Positions 24,559 to 33,142 of a stretch of DNA of 64,000 nucleotides are shown here, in pieces. The notes beneath the pieces were generated by a model that was not told the origin of the DNA, searched no databases, and saw nothing but the letters and a program-made list of their open reading frames with translations. The position numbers were made by a program, and so were the translations under genes. Source of the stretch: JAEUHO01 sp046350655 (GTDB lineage: Bacteria; Planctomycetota; PLA2; JAEUHO01); the NCBI GenBank assembly GCA_046350655.1, contig JAXMAB010000004.1:62001-126000 (forward strand), written 5' to 3'. Each line of letters starts with the position of its first letter. Position 1 is the first letter of the stretch.

Positions 24559-25884
24559 ATGCTCGAGCCCGCCAAGGACGTCTTCGCCGACCGCCGCCGC
24601 CGCTTCATGGAGCGGATGGGCGACCGGTCGGTGGCCGTGTTCTGCTCCGCACCCGAGGTGGTGCGGAGCAACGACTCGCACTTCGACTTCCGCCAGAACT
24701 CCGACCTCTGGTACCTGACGGGCTTCGAGGAGCCCGACACCGTCCTCGTGCTCATCCCCGGGCACGACAAGCACCCCGTGGTCATGTTCGTGCGCAAGCG
24801 CGACAAGGAGCGCGAGGTGTGGGACGGCCCGCGGGCCGGCGTCGAGGGCGCGAAGGAGCGGTACGGCGCGAACGAGGCGTTCCTCGTCGAGGAGCTCGAC
24901 GCGAAGCTGCCCGAGCTGCTCGAGGGGCGCGACCGCCTCTTCTACGGGCTCGGGCTCTACGCCGACCGCGACCGCCGCGTGATCCACGCGCTCACCCGCG
25001 TGCGCGCGTCGGCGCGGCGCGGCAAGCGCGCCCCGCGCGAGATCGTCGACCCGTCCTACGTCCTCCACGAGATGCGCCTGTTCAAGACGCCCGCCGAGGT
25101 CGACACGCTGCGGCGCGCGGTCGAGGTGTCGGCGGACGGCCACGTCCGCGCGATGCAGACCACGCGGCCGGGGCGCGGCGAGTGGGAGCTGCAGGCCGAG
25201 GTCGAGTACGTGTTCAAGCGCGGCGGCGCGAAGGCGCCGGGCTACACGACGATCGTCGGCTCGGGCCCGAACGCGTGCATCCTCCACTACGTGCAGAACG
25301 CGCGGCGCATGGAGGCCGGCGAGCTGGTGCTCGTCGACGCGGGCGCCGAGGTCGGCTACTACACCGGCGACATCACGCGCACGTGGCCCGTGTCGGGCAC
25401 GTTCACGGGCCCGCAGCGGGAGATCTACGACCTCGTGCTGCGCTCGCAGCAGGAGGTCATCGCCATGAGCAAGCCCGGCGTCCCGTGGACCGCGCTCCAC
25501 GAGAAGGCCGTGGAGGTGCTCACGCAGGGCATGGTGGACCGCGGCATCCTCGCGGGCCCGGTGCCGAAGGCGATCGAGGAGAAGACCTTCCGCGCCTGGT
25601 ACATGCACAGCACCGGCCACTGGCTCGGCATCGACGTCCACGACGTCGGGTCGTACTACGACGCCCCCGAGGAGGCCCGCACGCTCCAGCCCGGGATGGT
25701 GTTCACGGTCGAGCCGGGCCTCTACTTCGCGCCCGACGCGCCGGGCGTCCCCGAGCGCTACAAGGGCATCGGCATCCGCATCGAGGACGACGTCCTCGTG
25801 ACGGCGACGGGGCACGACGTGCTCAGCAAGGGCGCGCCGAAGGAGCCCCACGAGATCGAGGCCCTGGTCGGCACCGCCGTCTGA
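24559..25884 (+). CDS. pepP: Xaa-Pro aminopeptidase (aminopeptidase P)
   Basis: 441 residues, the usual length. The N-terminal aminopeptidase P domain (SNDSHFDFRQNSDLWYLTGF) is followed by the creatinase-like pita-bread fold with all metal ligands: Asp in LVDAGAEVGYYTGDITRTW (two Asp), His in STGHWLGIDVHD, Glu in FTVEPGLY and Glu in IRIEDDV. It removes N-terminal residues that precede proline and needs two Mn ions. ATG 24559 follows the DUF2325 gene by 35 nt with a weak GGAG, so the two are probably co-transcribed. Confidence 0.93.
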   Translation: MLEPAKDVFADRRRRFMERMGDRSVAVFCSAPEVVRSNDSHFDFRQNSDLWYLTGFEEPDTVLVLIPGHDKHPVVMFVRKRDKEREVWDGPRAGVEGAKERYGANEAFLVEELDAKLPELLEGRDRLFYGLGLYADRDRRVIHALTRVRASARRGKRAPREIVDPSYVLHEMRLFKTPAEVDTLRRAVEVSADGHVRAMQTTRPGRGEWELQAEVEYVFKRGGAKAPGYTTIVGSGPNACILHYVQNARRMEAGELVLVDAGAEVGYYTGDITRTWPVSGTFTGPQREIYDLVLRSQQEVIAMSKPGVPWTALHEKAVEVLTQGMVDRGILAGPVPKAIEEKTFRAWYMHSTGHWLGIDVHDVGSYYDAPEEARTLQPGMVFTVEPGLYFAPDAPGVPERYKGIGIRIEDDVLVTATGHDVLSKGAPKEPHEIEALVGTAV

Positions 25885-26066
25885 CGGCGCGTCGGCGCGC
25901 CCCGGGGCGAGGTCCGCTCCGGGGCGCGCGTCGTCCCCGCGCCCGACCGGGGCCGAAGGAGTGCTGCGGTCGTCCTCGGGGGACCGCGAGGCCCGGTCGC
26001 CGGCGTCCGCCGCGGGCCGCGGCCGTCCCCCTTGCCGCGACCGCCGTCGGCGGCGATGCTCTCGCC

Positions 26067-26909
26067 ATGCGCCGCCCCGCTCGCCTCCTGCTCGCCGGCT
26101 CCCTCCTGCTCGCGTCGTCGCTCGCCGCGTGCGGCCGCGGGGCCCCGCCGTCGGGCGGCGGCGACCTCGTCGCGCGCAGCACGGTGCAGCAGGTCGTCGA
26201 GCGCGGCGAGCTCGTCGTGCTGATGGAGGCCCAGTTCAAGCCGTTCACCTACAAGGAGGACGGCGTGCTCAAGGGCTTCGACGTCGACCTCGGCCGCGCG
26301 CTCGCCGACGAGCTCGGCGTGAAGGTCCGTTTCGAGGAGCGCGAGTGGGGGATGCTCGCGACCGAGCTCCTGCAGGGCAAGGGCGACCTCGTGATCTCGG
26401 GGATCACCGCGACGCCGAAGCGCGCGCTGACGGCCGCGTTCAGCGCGCCGTACTTCCTGACGCGCACGATCGCGCTCGTCGGCGTCCCGTCGGCCGACGG
26501 GATCACGTCGGTGCGCCAGCTCGACGCGCCGGGTCGGACCGTCGTGGCGCAGGGCCAGAGCACGGGCGAGGTGGCCGCGCGCAAGCACCTGCCGAAGGCG
26601 AAGCTCCTGACGTTCCCGACCGAGGCCGCGTGCGTGCTCGAGGTGGTGCAGGGGCGCGCCGACGCGTTCGTGTACGACGAGTGGCAGATCCGCGAGCACG
26701 CGCGGCTCAACCCCGGCCGCACGCGGGTGCTCGAGGAGACGCTGAGCGTCGAGCCCTACGGCATCGAGTTCCGTCGCGGCGACCCCGAGACCGCGGCGTG
26801 GCTCGACCTCGCGCTGCGCACGATGAGGCTCGACGGCCGCCTGGCCGCGTTGTTCGAGAAGCACCTGCCCGGGATCGCGGTCCCGGCCGAGCTGGCCCCG
26901 CCGCGTTGA
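26067..26909 (+). CDS. ABC transporter substrate-binding lipoprotein, family 3 (amino acid type)
   Basis: 280 residues. The lipobox ASSLAAC tethers it to the membrane. The SBP family 3 fold is plain: GELVVLMEAQFKPFTYKE, GFDVDLGRALADELG, and DAFVYDEWQIREHA near the end. Relatives bind polar amino acids. The permease gene follows 29 nt later. No ATPase gene is adjacent. ATG 26067 begins the signal peptide directly. Confidence 0.88.
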   Translation: MRRPARLLLAGSLLLASSLAACGRGAPPSGGGDLVARSTVQQVVERGELVVLMEAQFKPFTYKEDGVLKGFDVDLGRALADELGVKVRFEEREWGMLATELLQGKGDLVISGITATPKRALTAAFSAPYFLTRTIALVGVPSADGITSVRQLDAPGRTVVAQGQSTGEVAARKHLPKAKLLTFPTEAACVLEVVQGRADAFVYDEWQIREHARLNPGRTRVLEETLSVEPYGIEFRRGDPETAAWLDLALRTMRLDGRLAALFEKHLPGIAVPAELAPPR

Positions 26910-26938
26910 CGGCCGGGCCTCGCGTACCCGGAGGATCC
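26910..26938 (+). repeat. Half hairpin repeat carrying the permease RBS
   Basis: GGCCGGGCCTCGCGTACCC, the right arm of the CGGGCCTCGCG hairpin family, fills the gap between the binding-protein and permease genes. GGAGG directly follows and serves ATG 26939. Confidence 0.55.
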
Positions 26939-27721
26939 ATGGCCGCTCCCCTGGTGGTCCCTTCTCCCCGCGACCGCGCGGTCCGGTGGGCGGTCACGCT
27001 CGCGGTCCTCGGCGCGGTCGGCGGGTTCCTGCTCGCGACCGGCCCCACGGACGGCTGGCGGTGGAGCCGCGTGTGGGGCGACGGCGACCGCGTCGGGTGG
27101 CGCGACGCGTTCCTCGCGGGGCTGTGGGTGACGCTGCGCGCGAGCGCGGGCGCGCTCGTGGTGGCGGTCGTGGTGGGGTTCGCGGCGGGGATGGCGCGGC
27201 TGTCGTCGCGGGCGTGGCTGTCGCAGCTCGCGACCGTGTACGTCGAGCTGGTGCGCGGGACGCCGCTGCTGGTGCAGCTGTTCGTCGCGATGTACTGCGT
27301 CGGGTACTCGCTCGGGATCGACGACCGGCTGCTGGTCGGGACGGTGACGCTGGGCGTGTTCGCGGGGGCGTACGTGACGGAGGTGGTGCGCGCGGCGGTG
27401 CAGTCGGTGGACGTGGCGCAGACGGAGGCGGCGCTGTCGCAGGGGATGACGCGGCGGCAGACGATGCGGCACGTGGTGCTGCCGCAGGCGCTGCGGCGGA
27501 TGCTGCCGCCGCTCGCGGGGGAGTTCGTGAGCCTCGTGAAGGACTCGTCGCTGCTGTCGGCGATCGGCGTGCTCGAGCTGTCGAAGCGCGCGATGGAGGC
27601 GCAGGCCGACACGTACCGGACGTACGAGGTGTACCTGCCGCTGGCCGTGCTCTACCTCGCGATCACGTTTCCGTTGTCACGGTGGGTGCGACGCCTCGAG
27701 CTGCGGTCGGCCGCACCGTGA
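26939..27721 (+). CDS. ABC transporter permease, polar amino acid (HisMQ) type
   Basis: 260 residues with about five membrane helices. The HisMQ hallmark VELVRGTPLLVQLF and the EAA loop (EAALSQGMTRRQTMRHVVLPQALRRMLPP, around residues 160-190) are present. With the preceding binding protein it would form an amino-acid importer, but the ATP-binding subunit must come from another locus. The RBS GGAGG is 5 nt before ATG 26939. Its 3' end overlaps the end of the convergent DMT transporter by 59 bp, an unusually long tail-to-tail overlap. Confidence 0.88.
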   Translation: MAAPLVVPSPRDRAVRWAVTLAVLGAVGGFLLATGPTDGWRWSRVWGDGDRVGWRDAFLAGLWVTLRASAGALVVAVVVGFAAGMARLSSRAWLSQLATVYVELVRGTPLLVQLFVAMYCVGYSLGIDDRLLVGTVTLGVFAGAYVTEVVRAAVQSVDVAQTEAALSQGMTRRQTMRHVVLPQALRRMLPPLAGEFVSLVKDSSLLSAIGVLELSKRAMEAQADTYRTYEVYLPLAVLYLAITFPLSRWVRRLELRSAAP

Positions 27722-28562
27722 CGGCGCGGCGGCCGAGGAGCGCGACGCCCGCGAAGATCGAGACGCTGCCGACCACCGTGGTCCAGACGAGGGGCTCGTC
27801 GAAGAAGACGAGGCCGAGCGCGGTCGCGAAGACGAACCCGACGTAGGTCGAGGTGGTCGCGGGCGCGGCGTGCGAGCTCTTGAGGCCGACGGTCAGGAGG
27901 TACTGGCCGCCGGCGGCGGCGACCGCGGCGCCGACCATGGCGGCGGTCTCGACGAGGTCGGGCCACACCCAGACCGGGAGGGCGAACGGGAGGGCGAGGG
28001 GGCCGGCGACGACGGGGAACGCCATGACGACGGTGAGCGGGTGCTCGCTGCGGCCGAGCATGCGGACCGTCATGTACGCGAGGCCCGACGCGAGACCGCC
28101 CGCGACGCCGACGAGGCCGGGCCACCACGCGACGTGGAACCCGGGTCGGACGATGAGCGCCGCGCCGCCGAGGCCGAGGACGAGCGCGAGCCAGATGTGG
28201 CCGGCGGAGCGCTCCTTCAGGATCAGGGGGGCGAGCAGGGCGACGAAGACGGGGTTCATCGCCTGGAGGATCCAGGCGTCGGCGAGGGGCATGGCGCCCA
28301 GCGTCCAGGCGTAGGCCTCGAGCGCGCACAGCCCGAGCACGCCGCGGGCGACGAGCAGCTTCTTGTTCCCGAGCGACCGGTCGGTCGTGGCCCACCACAG
28401 CGGGACGAAGATCGCCGCGTGGACGAGGTTGCGGATGACGACGACCTCGACGGACGGGATCGTGCGCGCCGCGGCCTTGATGAGCGCGGCCATGACCGAG
28501 AACAGCAGCGCCGACGCGACCATCGCGCGCAGCCCCGTCAGCTTCGCCAACTGCCTCCTCAC
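27663..28562 (-). CDS. EamA/DMT-superfamily transporter
   Basis: About 299 residues with ten predicted helices in two EamA repeats (SALLFSVMAALIKAAARTI; GGLASGLAYMTVRMLG). Such proteins export metabolites. The substrate is unknown. The start is uncertain: GTG 28562 is the last start before the upstream hairpin repeats, and the open frame beyond it (EQRGRSPLF repeated) is simply translated repeat DNA. An internal ATG (RAMVASALLF) is another option. The divergent LysR-type gene is not adjacent in orientation, since both read leftward. Confidence 0.8.
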   Translation of the reverse strand: MRRQLAKLTGLRAMVASALLFSVMAALIKAAARTIPSVEVVVIRNLVHAAIFVPLWWATTDRSLGNKKLLVARGVLGLCALEAYAWTLGAMPLADAWILQAMNPVFVALLAPLILKERSAGHIWLALVLGLGGAALIVRPGFHVAWWPGLVGVAGGLASGLAYMTVRMLGRSEHPLTVVMAFPVVAGPLALPFALPVWVWPDLVETAAMVGAAVAAAGGQYLLTVGLKSSHAAPATTSTYVGFVFATALGLVFFDEPLVWTTVVGSVSIFAGVALLGRRAVTVRPTAARGVAPTVTTET

Positions 28563-28573
28563 GCGACCATCCC

Positions 28574-28713
28574 GGAACAAAGGGCTACGACCCCGTTGTT
28601 CCAAGTGGAACAAAGGGCTACGACCCCGTTGTTCCAACTTCCCCCCGGTGTCGCCCGCGCGTCCGATGTGGAACCCAGGGCTACGACCCCGTTGTTCCCG
28701 ACCCCGTTGTTCC
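28574..28713 (-). repeat. Three 29-nt hairpin units plus a partial copy
   Basis: Units at 28574-28602, 28607-28635 and 28670-28698 have arms GGAACAA/TTGTTCC (third copy GGAACCC on one side) around the constant centre AGGGCTACGACCCC, which itself can pair GGG with CCC. A partial copy ends at 28713. The same centre occurs at 42545-42613 with different, still complementary arms. Confidence 0.8.
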
Positions 28714-28716
28714 GGG

Positions 28717-29619
28717 TCACGGCTTGCGCCGCAGCGACTTCGTGTGGGCGGCGAGCAGGGCGGTCAGCGCGCGCGCGAGGGACGAGCGGTACCGGTCGCG
28801 ACGGCGGAGCACCACCAGACGGCGACGGGGGAAGTTGCCGGGCATCGGGTGGATCGCCATGCGTTTGCGGTCGTCGTCGGTGACGCCGAGGGCCGGCAGC
28901 ACCGAGACGCCGAAGCCGCGTGCGACGTAGGCCTTCACCACCTCGAGGTTGCCCGACTCCATCGCCGTCGCGAGCCGCACCCCGGCGGCCGCGAGGCCGG
29001 CCTCGATGCCCTGCCGGGTGACGGTCGAGCGCGCGAGCATCACCGCCGCCTCGCCGTCGAGGTCCGCGAGCGAGGCCGCCCCGGTCGCCGCCAGCCGGTG
29101 GCCCGGCGGCACCGCGAGCCACAGCGGCTCCTCGAGCAGCGGCGCGCTCTCGAGCGCCTCGTCGAGCGCCTCCGGCGCCGTCGCGACGCCGAGGTCGGCG
29201 TCGCCCGCGAGCACCATCGCCACGATCTCGCGCGACCCGTGGTTGCGCACCGACACGTCGGCCTTCGGGTACTTCGCGCGGAACTCCGTCAGCACCGGCG
29301 GCAGCAGGTACAGCGCCACCGTGTCGCCGCACGCCACCGTGACCGTGCCCTCGCCCGCGTCGCGCTTCTCGCGGATCGCCTTCGCCGCGTCGTCGAGGAT
29401 CGACAGCGCCCGGTCCGCCGCCTCGAGCAGCACGTCGCCCGCCGGCGTCGTCCGCACGTCGCGCCCCGTCCGCTCGAGCAGCCGCTCGCCCACCTCCGTC
29501 TCGAGCGCCTTGATCTGCTGGCTGACCGCGGGCTGCGTCAGGTACAGCCGCTTCGCCGCCGCCGTGAACGACCGCGCCCGCACCACTTCGCGGAACGTGC
29601 GGAGGAGGTGGATCTCCAT
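28717..29619 (-). CDS. LysR-type transcriptional regulator
   Basis: 300 residues. The N-terminal winged helix-turn-helix is canonical (LRTFREVVRARSFTAAAKRL, LTQPAVSQQIKALE), and the C-terminal part is the two-lobed LysR substrate domain. It probably regulates a neighbour, most simply the DMT transporter downstream, but no operator was identified. Start ATG 29619 gives the standard length. Confidence 0.92.
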   Translation of the reverse strand: MEIHLLRTFREVVRARSFTAAAKRLYLTQPAVSQQIKALETEVGERLLERTGRDVRTTPAGDVLLEAADRALSILDDAAKAIREKRDAGEGTVTVACGDTVALYLLPPVLTEFRAKYPKADVSVRNHGSREIVAMVLAGDADLGVATAPEALDEALESAPLLEEPLWLAVPPGHRLAATGAASLADLDGEAAVMLARSTVTRQGIEAGLAAAGVRLATAMESGNLEVVKAYVARGFGVSVLPALGVTDDDRKRMAIHPMPGNFPRRRLVVLRRRDRYRSSLARALTALLAAHTKSLRRKP

Positions 29620-29697
29620 GGCGAAGCGGGCCCGAGGGGTGGGGCCCGGCGGACGTCCGGGCCCGCGCCAAGCCTACCCGCCGCCGGTCCGACGCCC

Positions 29698-31113
29698 TTA
29701 CCGGTCGCGAGCGGGGGGCGCCCTCCGCGGCCGCAGCGTCACCTTCACCTCGGCGGACCCGCCGGCCTCCACCGTCACCCGCTCCGGCGCGCCGACCCGC
29801 GGCGGATCGTCGGTCCGCGCGCCCACGCTCCACGTCCCCGGTCCGACGCGCAGGACGTGCCGGCCCGACCCGTCCGTGGGGAACGTCCGGGATCCGGCGT
29901 CATCGGCCGCGCCGCCCGCGTCGTCCCCGGCGACGCCGGCGCCGTCCTCGGACTGCGCGTGCACCTTCGCGGCGAACACCGGCTTCCCCGCCTCGTCCAC
30001 CACCGTCACGGTGACCGTGGCCCACTTCGCGACCGAGATCGCGCGCGTCTCCGCCGCCTCGGGCCCGAGCGTCGCGCGCTCGCGCCGCGTCGCGTACTCC
30101 TCCGACGTCACGACGACGACCCAGTGCCCGGACGCGAGGCCCGCGAGCTCCCAGGTCCCGTCCGCGGCGCTCTTCGTCGTCGCCGCCGTCCGCCCGCCGG
30201 TGGACGGCGCGCCGTCGAGCGTCGCCTGCAGCACGGCCCCGGCGACCGCCGCGCCCGTCCCCGCCTCCTCCACGCGCCCGCGCAGCACCGCCCCGCGCTG
30301 CAGCACGAGGTCCACGCGCGTCCCCTGCCCGTCCGCGACCGCGACCGTCTGCGGCGCCGTCGTCACGAGCGCGTCCGCCGTCGGCGTGGCCTCCGCCGCC
30401 GCGCCCGCCGCCCGCAACGTCACGCGGAACGTCGTCGCGACCAGGCCCGGCGACTCGAAGCGCCCGTCGCGCACCGCCAACGCGAGGCCCGGTGCGTCGC
30501 CGCCCACCGGCGTCACGACCACCTCCCACGCGCCCGCGAGCGCCTCGCCGTCGGCCCGCCGCACCGTCCCCTCGATCCATCCGAGCGTCCCGAGCGCGAG
30601 GCGCGCGTCCGTCGTGCCCGTCGTCACGACGACCGGCGTCGCGCCGGCGAACCCCGCGTGGCGCGCGAGCACCGCCCACGAGCCCGCGGCCAGCCCGCCG
30701 AACCCGAACCGGCCCTCCGCGTCCGTCGTCGTCGTGAGCGGCGGCACGATCGCGTCCGTCGGCGGCGGCAGCGCGCGCGCCTCGACCGTCGCGCCCGCCA
30801 CCGCCCGGTCCCGCGCGTCCGTCACGCGTCCCTCGAGACGGGCCTCGCCGCGCGGCTGCTGCCGCTCCGCCGGCGCGGGCGCGGCCCCGGGCGACGGCGC
30901 GAGGCCCGGCCCGTCGCGGCCGTCCTCCGGGTCCGCCTCGCCGTCGGGCCCGCCGGACGCGAGGCCCGCTCCGTCGCGGCGCCCGCCGTCCGTGCGCTCG
31001 ACGTCGCCCTCGACGGCCGGCGACCGGGCCTCGCGTCCCCGGAACCCGAGCGTGATCCCCGTCGCCACCGCGGCGACGAGCACCGCCCCGAGGAGGGCGA
31101 CGCGCCCTCGCAC
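29698..31113 (-). CDS. Membrane-anchored carboxypeptidase-regulatory-like repeat protein
   Basis: 471 residues. A single N-terminal helix (VALLGAVLVAAVATGITLGF) anchors it, then an acidic low-complexity stretch and at least three beta-sandwich modules with the GRVTDARDRAVAGATVEA / TDAEGRFGFGGLAAG pattern. GTG 31113 lies 2 nt after the DUF1573 stop, so it is the second gene of a two-gene operon. No catalytic domain is present. An extracytoplasmic structural or adhesive role is an inference. Confidence 0.78.
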   Translation of the reverse strand: MRGRVALLGAVLVAAVATGITLGFRGREARSPAVEGDVERTDGGRRDGAGLASGGPDGEADPEDGRDGPGLAPSPGAAPAPAERQQPRGEARLEGRVTDARDRAVAGATVEARALPPPTDAIVPPLTTTTDAEGRFGFGGLAAGSWAVLARHAGFAGATPVVVTTGTTDARLALGTLGWIEGTVRRADGEALAGAWEVVVTPVGGDAPGLALAVRDGRFESPGLVATTFRVTLRAAGAAAEATPTADALVTTAPQTVAVADGQGTRVDLVLQRGAVLRGRVEEAGTGAAVAGAVLQATLDGAPSTGGRTAATTKSAADGTWELAGLASGHWVVVVTSEEYATRRERATLGPEAAETRAISVAKWATVTVTVVDEAGKPVFAAKVHAQSEDGAGVAGDDAGGAADDAGSRTFPTDGSGRHVLRVGPGTWSVGARTDDPPRVGAPERVTVEAGGSAEVKVTLRPRRAPPARDR

Positions 31114-31115
31114 GC

Positions 31116-31844
31116 CTACCGCACCGTCCCGCGGACCGAGACGACGTCGTCGTAGCGGTGGCGCACGCCGTCCGCGCCGTACACCTCGAGGGTCAGGCGC
31201 ACCTGCGCGCCGATCGCGCCGGGCTTGAGGCCCGTCTTCGTGCGCACGATCACGTCGGTGCCCTCGGGCACGTCCTTGCGGACCAGCTCGAGCGCGGGGT
31301 CGTGCGTCGTGGCCTCGACGGCGCGCGCGACGTAGCCGCTGCCCCCGCGGACCTCGACCTTCTTCTCGACGGGCGGGCCCGCGACGGGCACGTCCCCGAG
31401 CGACAGGTCGCGCGGCGAGACCTGCCGGAAGTCGGTGACGGTGCCGGACACGGGCACGTCCACCTTCGGGAACGCCGGGTCGTCGCACACGACCGTGAGC
31501 GTCTTCTTGAACGGGCCCGGCGTGCCCTTCGTCGTCGCGAACGCGATCGTCACCTCGACGGCGCGGCCCGGCGTCAGGCGCACGGACGGGAGCGGCTTCG
31601 CGAGGAAGAAACACGAGCAGTCGAACTTCGGGTCCTTGAGGAGAAGGTCCCGCGACGACCGGTTGCGGAGCACCACCGTGCGCATCGGGGTCGACATCCA
31701 CGGGACGTGGCCGAAGTCGATGGGGTTCGGGGTCACCTCGAGGGCGGGCTCGGGCCCGCCGCGTCCGCCGCACGACCCGAGCGCGGCGCCGAGGACGGCG
31801 ACGAGCGCGGCGACGACGGCGCGGCGGGACGGGGCGGGCTTCAT
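31116..31844 (-). CDS. DUF1573 lipoprotein
   Basis: 242 residues with lipobox ALGSC. The DUF1573 Ig-like domain (NPIDFGHVPWMSTPMRTVVLRN, residues about 38-60) carries the typical CSC motif (FDCSCFF). A second Ig-like half follows. Function unknown. The family is abundant in Planctomycetota and Bacteroidota. A -10-like TACGAT ends 7 nt before the ATG with no RBS, pointing to a leaderless operon transcript that continues into the next gene. Confidence 0.85.
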   Translation of the reverse strand: MKPAPSRRAVVAALVAVLGAALGSCGGRGGPEPALEVTPNPIDFGHVPWMSTPMRTVVLRNRSSRDLLLKDPKFDCSCFFLAKPLPSVRLTPGRAVEVTIAFATTKGTPGPFKKTLTVVCDDPAFPKVDVPVSGTVTDFRQVSPRDLSLGDVPVAGPPVEKKVEVRGGSGYVARAVEATTHDPALELVRKDVPEGTDVIVRTKTGLKPGAIGAQVRLTLEVYGADGVRHRYDDVVSVRGTVR

Positions 31845-31851
31845 GGGGTGG

Positions 31852-31857
31852 ATCGTA
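31852..31857 (-). promoter_or_regulatory. -10-like TACGAT, leaderless position, DUF1573 operon
   Basis: On the minus strand TACGAT ends 7 nt before ATG 31844. The sequence between (CCACCCC) is C-rich and carries no Shine-Dalgarno. Confidence 0.5.
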
Positions 31858-31925
31858 GGGGGGCGCCGGCCCCGGGCGTCAACGCGGTGTCACGACGGGG
31901 CGCGCGCCGCGGGGCGGTCGTCGGG

Positions 31926-32234
31926 TCAGCGCGCCGGGGGCGCGTCCTCGGGGGCCAGCTGTCCGACCGGCGTCGGCCGGGCCAGGCGGTCCCCGCGGTC
32001 GGTCGTCTTCGACCCGGGCGGCGGGGGCGGCACGCCCAGCGGATCGACGGGGGCCGTGTAGACCACCGCCGGCGGCGCCGCGGTCGGGGGGGGCGTCGGG
32101 TCGCCCCGGAGCTCGGGGTTCGCGCTCCGGGCGGCGCGTCCGGCGGCCGTGGGCGAGCCCCTGCACGCGGAGAGGAGGAGGGCGAGCGCCAGGGCGGCGG
32201 TCGAACGGGGTACGCAAGGACTGCCGAAGGCCAT
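31926..32234 (-). CDS. Small Pro-rich lipoprotein
   Basis: 102 residues: signal peptide with lipobox LLLSAC, then a Pro/Ala-rich unstructured mature part (TPPPTAAPPAVVYTAP). ATG 32234 is preceded by TACCCT 7 nt upstream and no RBS. Divergent from fabL. No family recognised; it may be a short envelope lipoprotein. Confidence 0.6.
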   Translation of the reverse strand: MAFGSPCVPRSTAALALALLLSACRGSPTAAGRAARSANPELRGDPTPPPTAAPPAVVYTAPVDPLGVPPPPPGSKTTDRGDRLARPTPVGQLAPEDAPPAR

Positions 32235-32240
32235 GCCCCA

Positions 32241-32247
32241 TAGGGTA
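32241..32247. promoter_or_regulatory. Overlapping divergent -10 elements (TAGGGTA)
   Basis: The seven bases TAGGGTA read TAGGGT on the plus strand (toward fabL, 25 nt to ATG, RBS GGAGGG present) and TACCCT on the minus strand (7 nt to ATG 32234, no RBS). The two promoters would share bases and compete. Confidence 0.45.
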
Positions 32248-32271
32248 CCGTTCCCTCCGCGGAGGGTGTTC

Positions 32272-33042
32272 ATGACCACGGGCCTTTCGATCGACCTGCA
32301 CGGCAAGCGCGCCCTCGTGACGGGGGGCAGCCGCGGCATCGGGCGCGCCATCGCCATCCGCCTCGCCGAGGCGGGCGCCGACGTCGCGATCAACTACCTG
32401 CGGAACAAGGGCCCCGCCCAGGAGACCGCGGACGCGGTCCGGGCCACCGGCCGGCAGGCCCTGCTCGTGAAGGGGAACGTCGCCGACCCGGAGACCCACG
32501 CCGACATCTTCGCGGCGATCCGCGAGGGGTTCGGCAGCCTCGACATCCTGGTGTCGAACGCGGCGTCCGGCGTCATCAAGCCGGCCCTCGAGCTCACGCC
32601 GAAGCACTGGGACTGGACGATGGCGATCAACGCCGCCGCCCTGCTGCCCCTCGCGCAGCAGGCCGTGGCGCTCATGGGGGCGAAGGGCGGCCACGTGATC
32701 GCCGTCTCGAGCCTGGGCGCCGTGCGGGCGATCCCGAACTACGCGGCGGTGGGGGCCAGCAAGGCCGCCCTCGAGAGCCTCGTGCGCCACCTCGCCGTCG
32801 AGCTGGCCCCGCGCGGCGTCCGCGTGAACGCGATCTCCGCGGGCGTCGTCGACACCGACGCGCTGAAGCACTTCCCGAACCGCGAGCAGATGCTCAGCGA
32901 GAGCGCCCGGCGCACGCCGGCCGGCCGCCTCGTCGAGCCGATCGACGTCGCCGACACGGTGTTGTGGCTCGTCAGCCCGCTCTCGCGGATGATCGTCGGA
33001 CAGACCGTCGTGGTGGACGGCGGGTACTCGGTGGTGGCGTAG
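32272..33042 (+). CDS. fabL: Enoyl-[acyl-carrier-protein] reductase III, FabL type
   Basis: 256 residues, short-chain dehydrogenase fold with TGGSRGIGRA for NADPH binding. Diagnostic FabL features are SNAASGVIKPALELT, KHWDWTMAINAAALLPL, and a Tyr157-x6-Lys164 spacing (NYAAVGASK) instead of the YxxxK of ordinary SDRs. VVDTDALKHFPNREQML is also FabL-like. It would perform the last reduction of each fatty-acid elongation cycle. FabL enzymes are usually insensitive to triclosan. The RBS GGAGGG precedes ATG 32272. Confidence 0.85.
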   Translation: MTTGLSIDLHGKRALVTGGSRGIGRAIAIRLAEAGADVAINYLRNKGPAQETADAVRATGRQALLVKGNVADPETHADIFAAIREGFGSLDILVSNAASGVIKPALELTPKHWDWTMAINAAALLPLAQQAVALMGAKGGHVIAVSSLGAVRAIPNYAAVGASKAALESLVRHLAVELAPRGVRVNAISAGVVDTDALKHFPNREQMLSESARRTPAGRLVEPIDVADTVLWLVSPLSRMIVGQTVVVDGGYSVVA

Positions 33043-33142
33043 CGCAGGGGATCGGCGGTCCGCCCGCCGCGATCGGCACAAACTCCATGGTCGGACCCTG
33101 ATGCTGGGCTATGCTCAGCATCGGGGGTCGCTAGGGTTCAAA

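Noticed and set aside
28563..28637. N-terminal extension of the DMT transporter (EQRGRSPLF repeats)
   Set aside because: It is translation of hairpin repeat DNA, and the repeats also occur at another locus in a different context.
28574..28713. CRISPR-like array of 29-nt repeats
   Set aside because: The spacing between units is 4 and 34 bp with no consistent spacers, the units are palindromic, and no cas genes are near.
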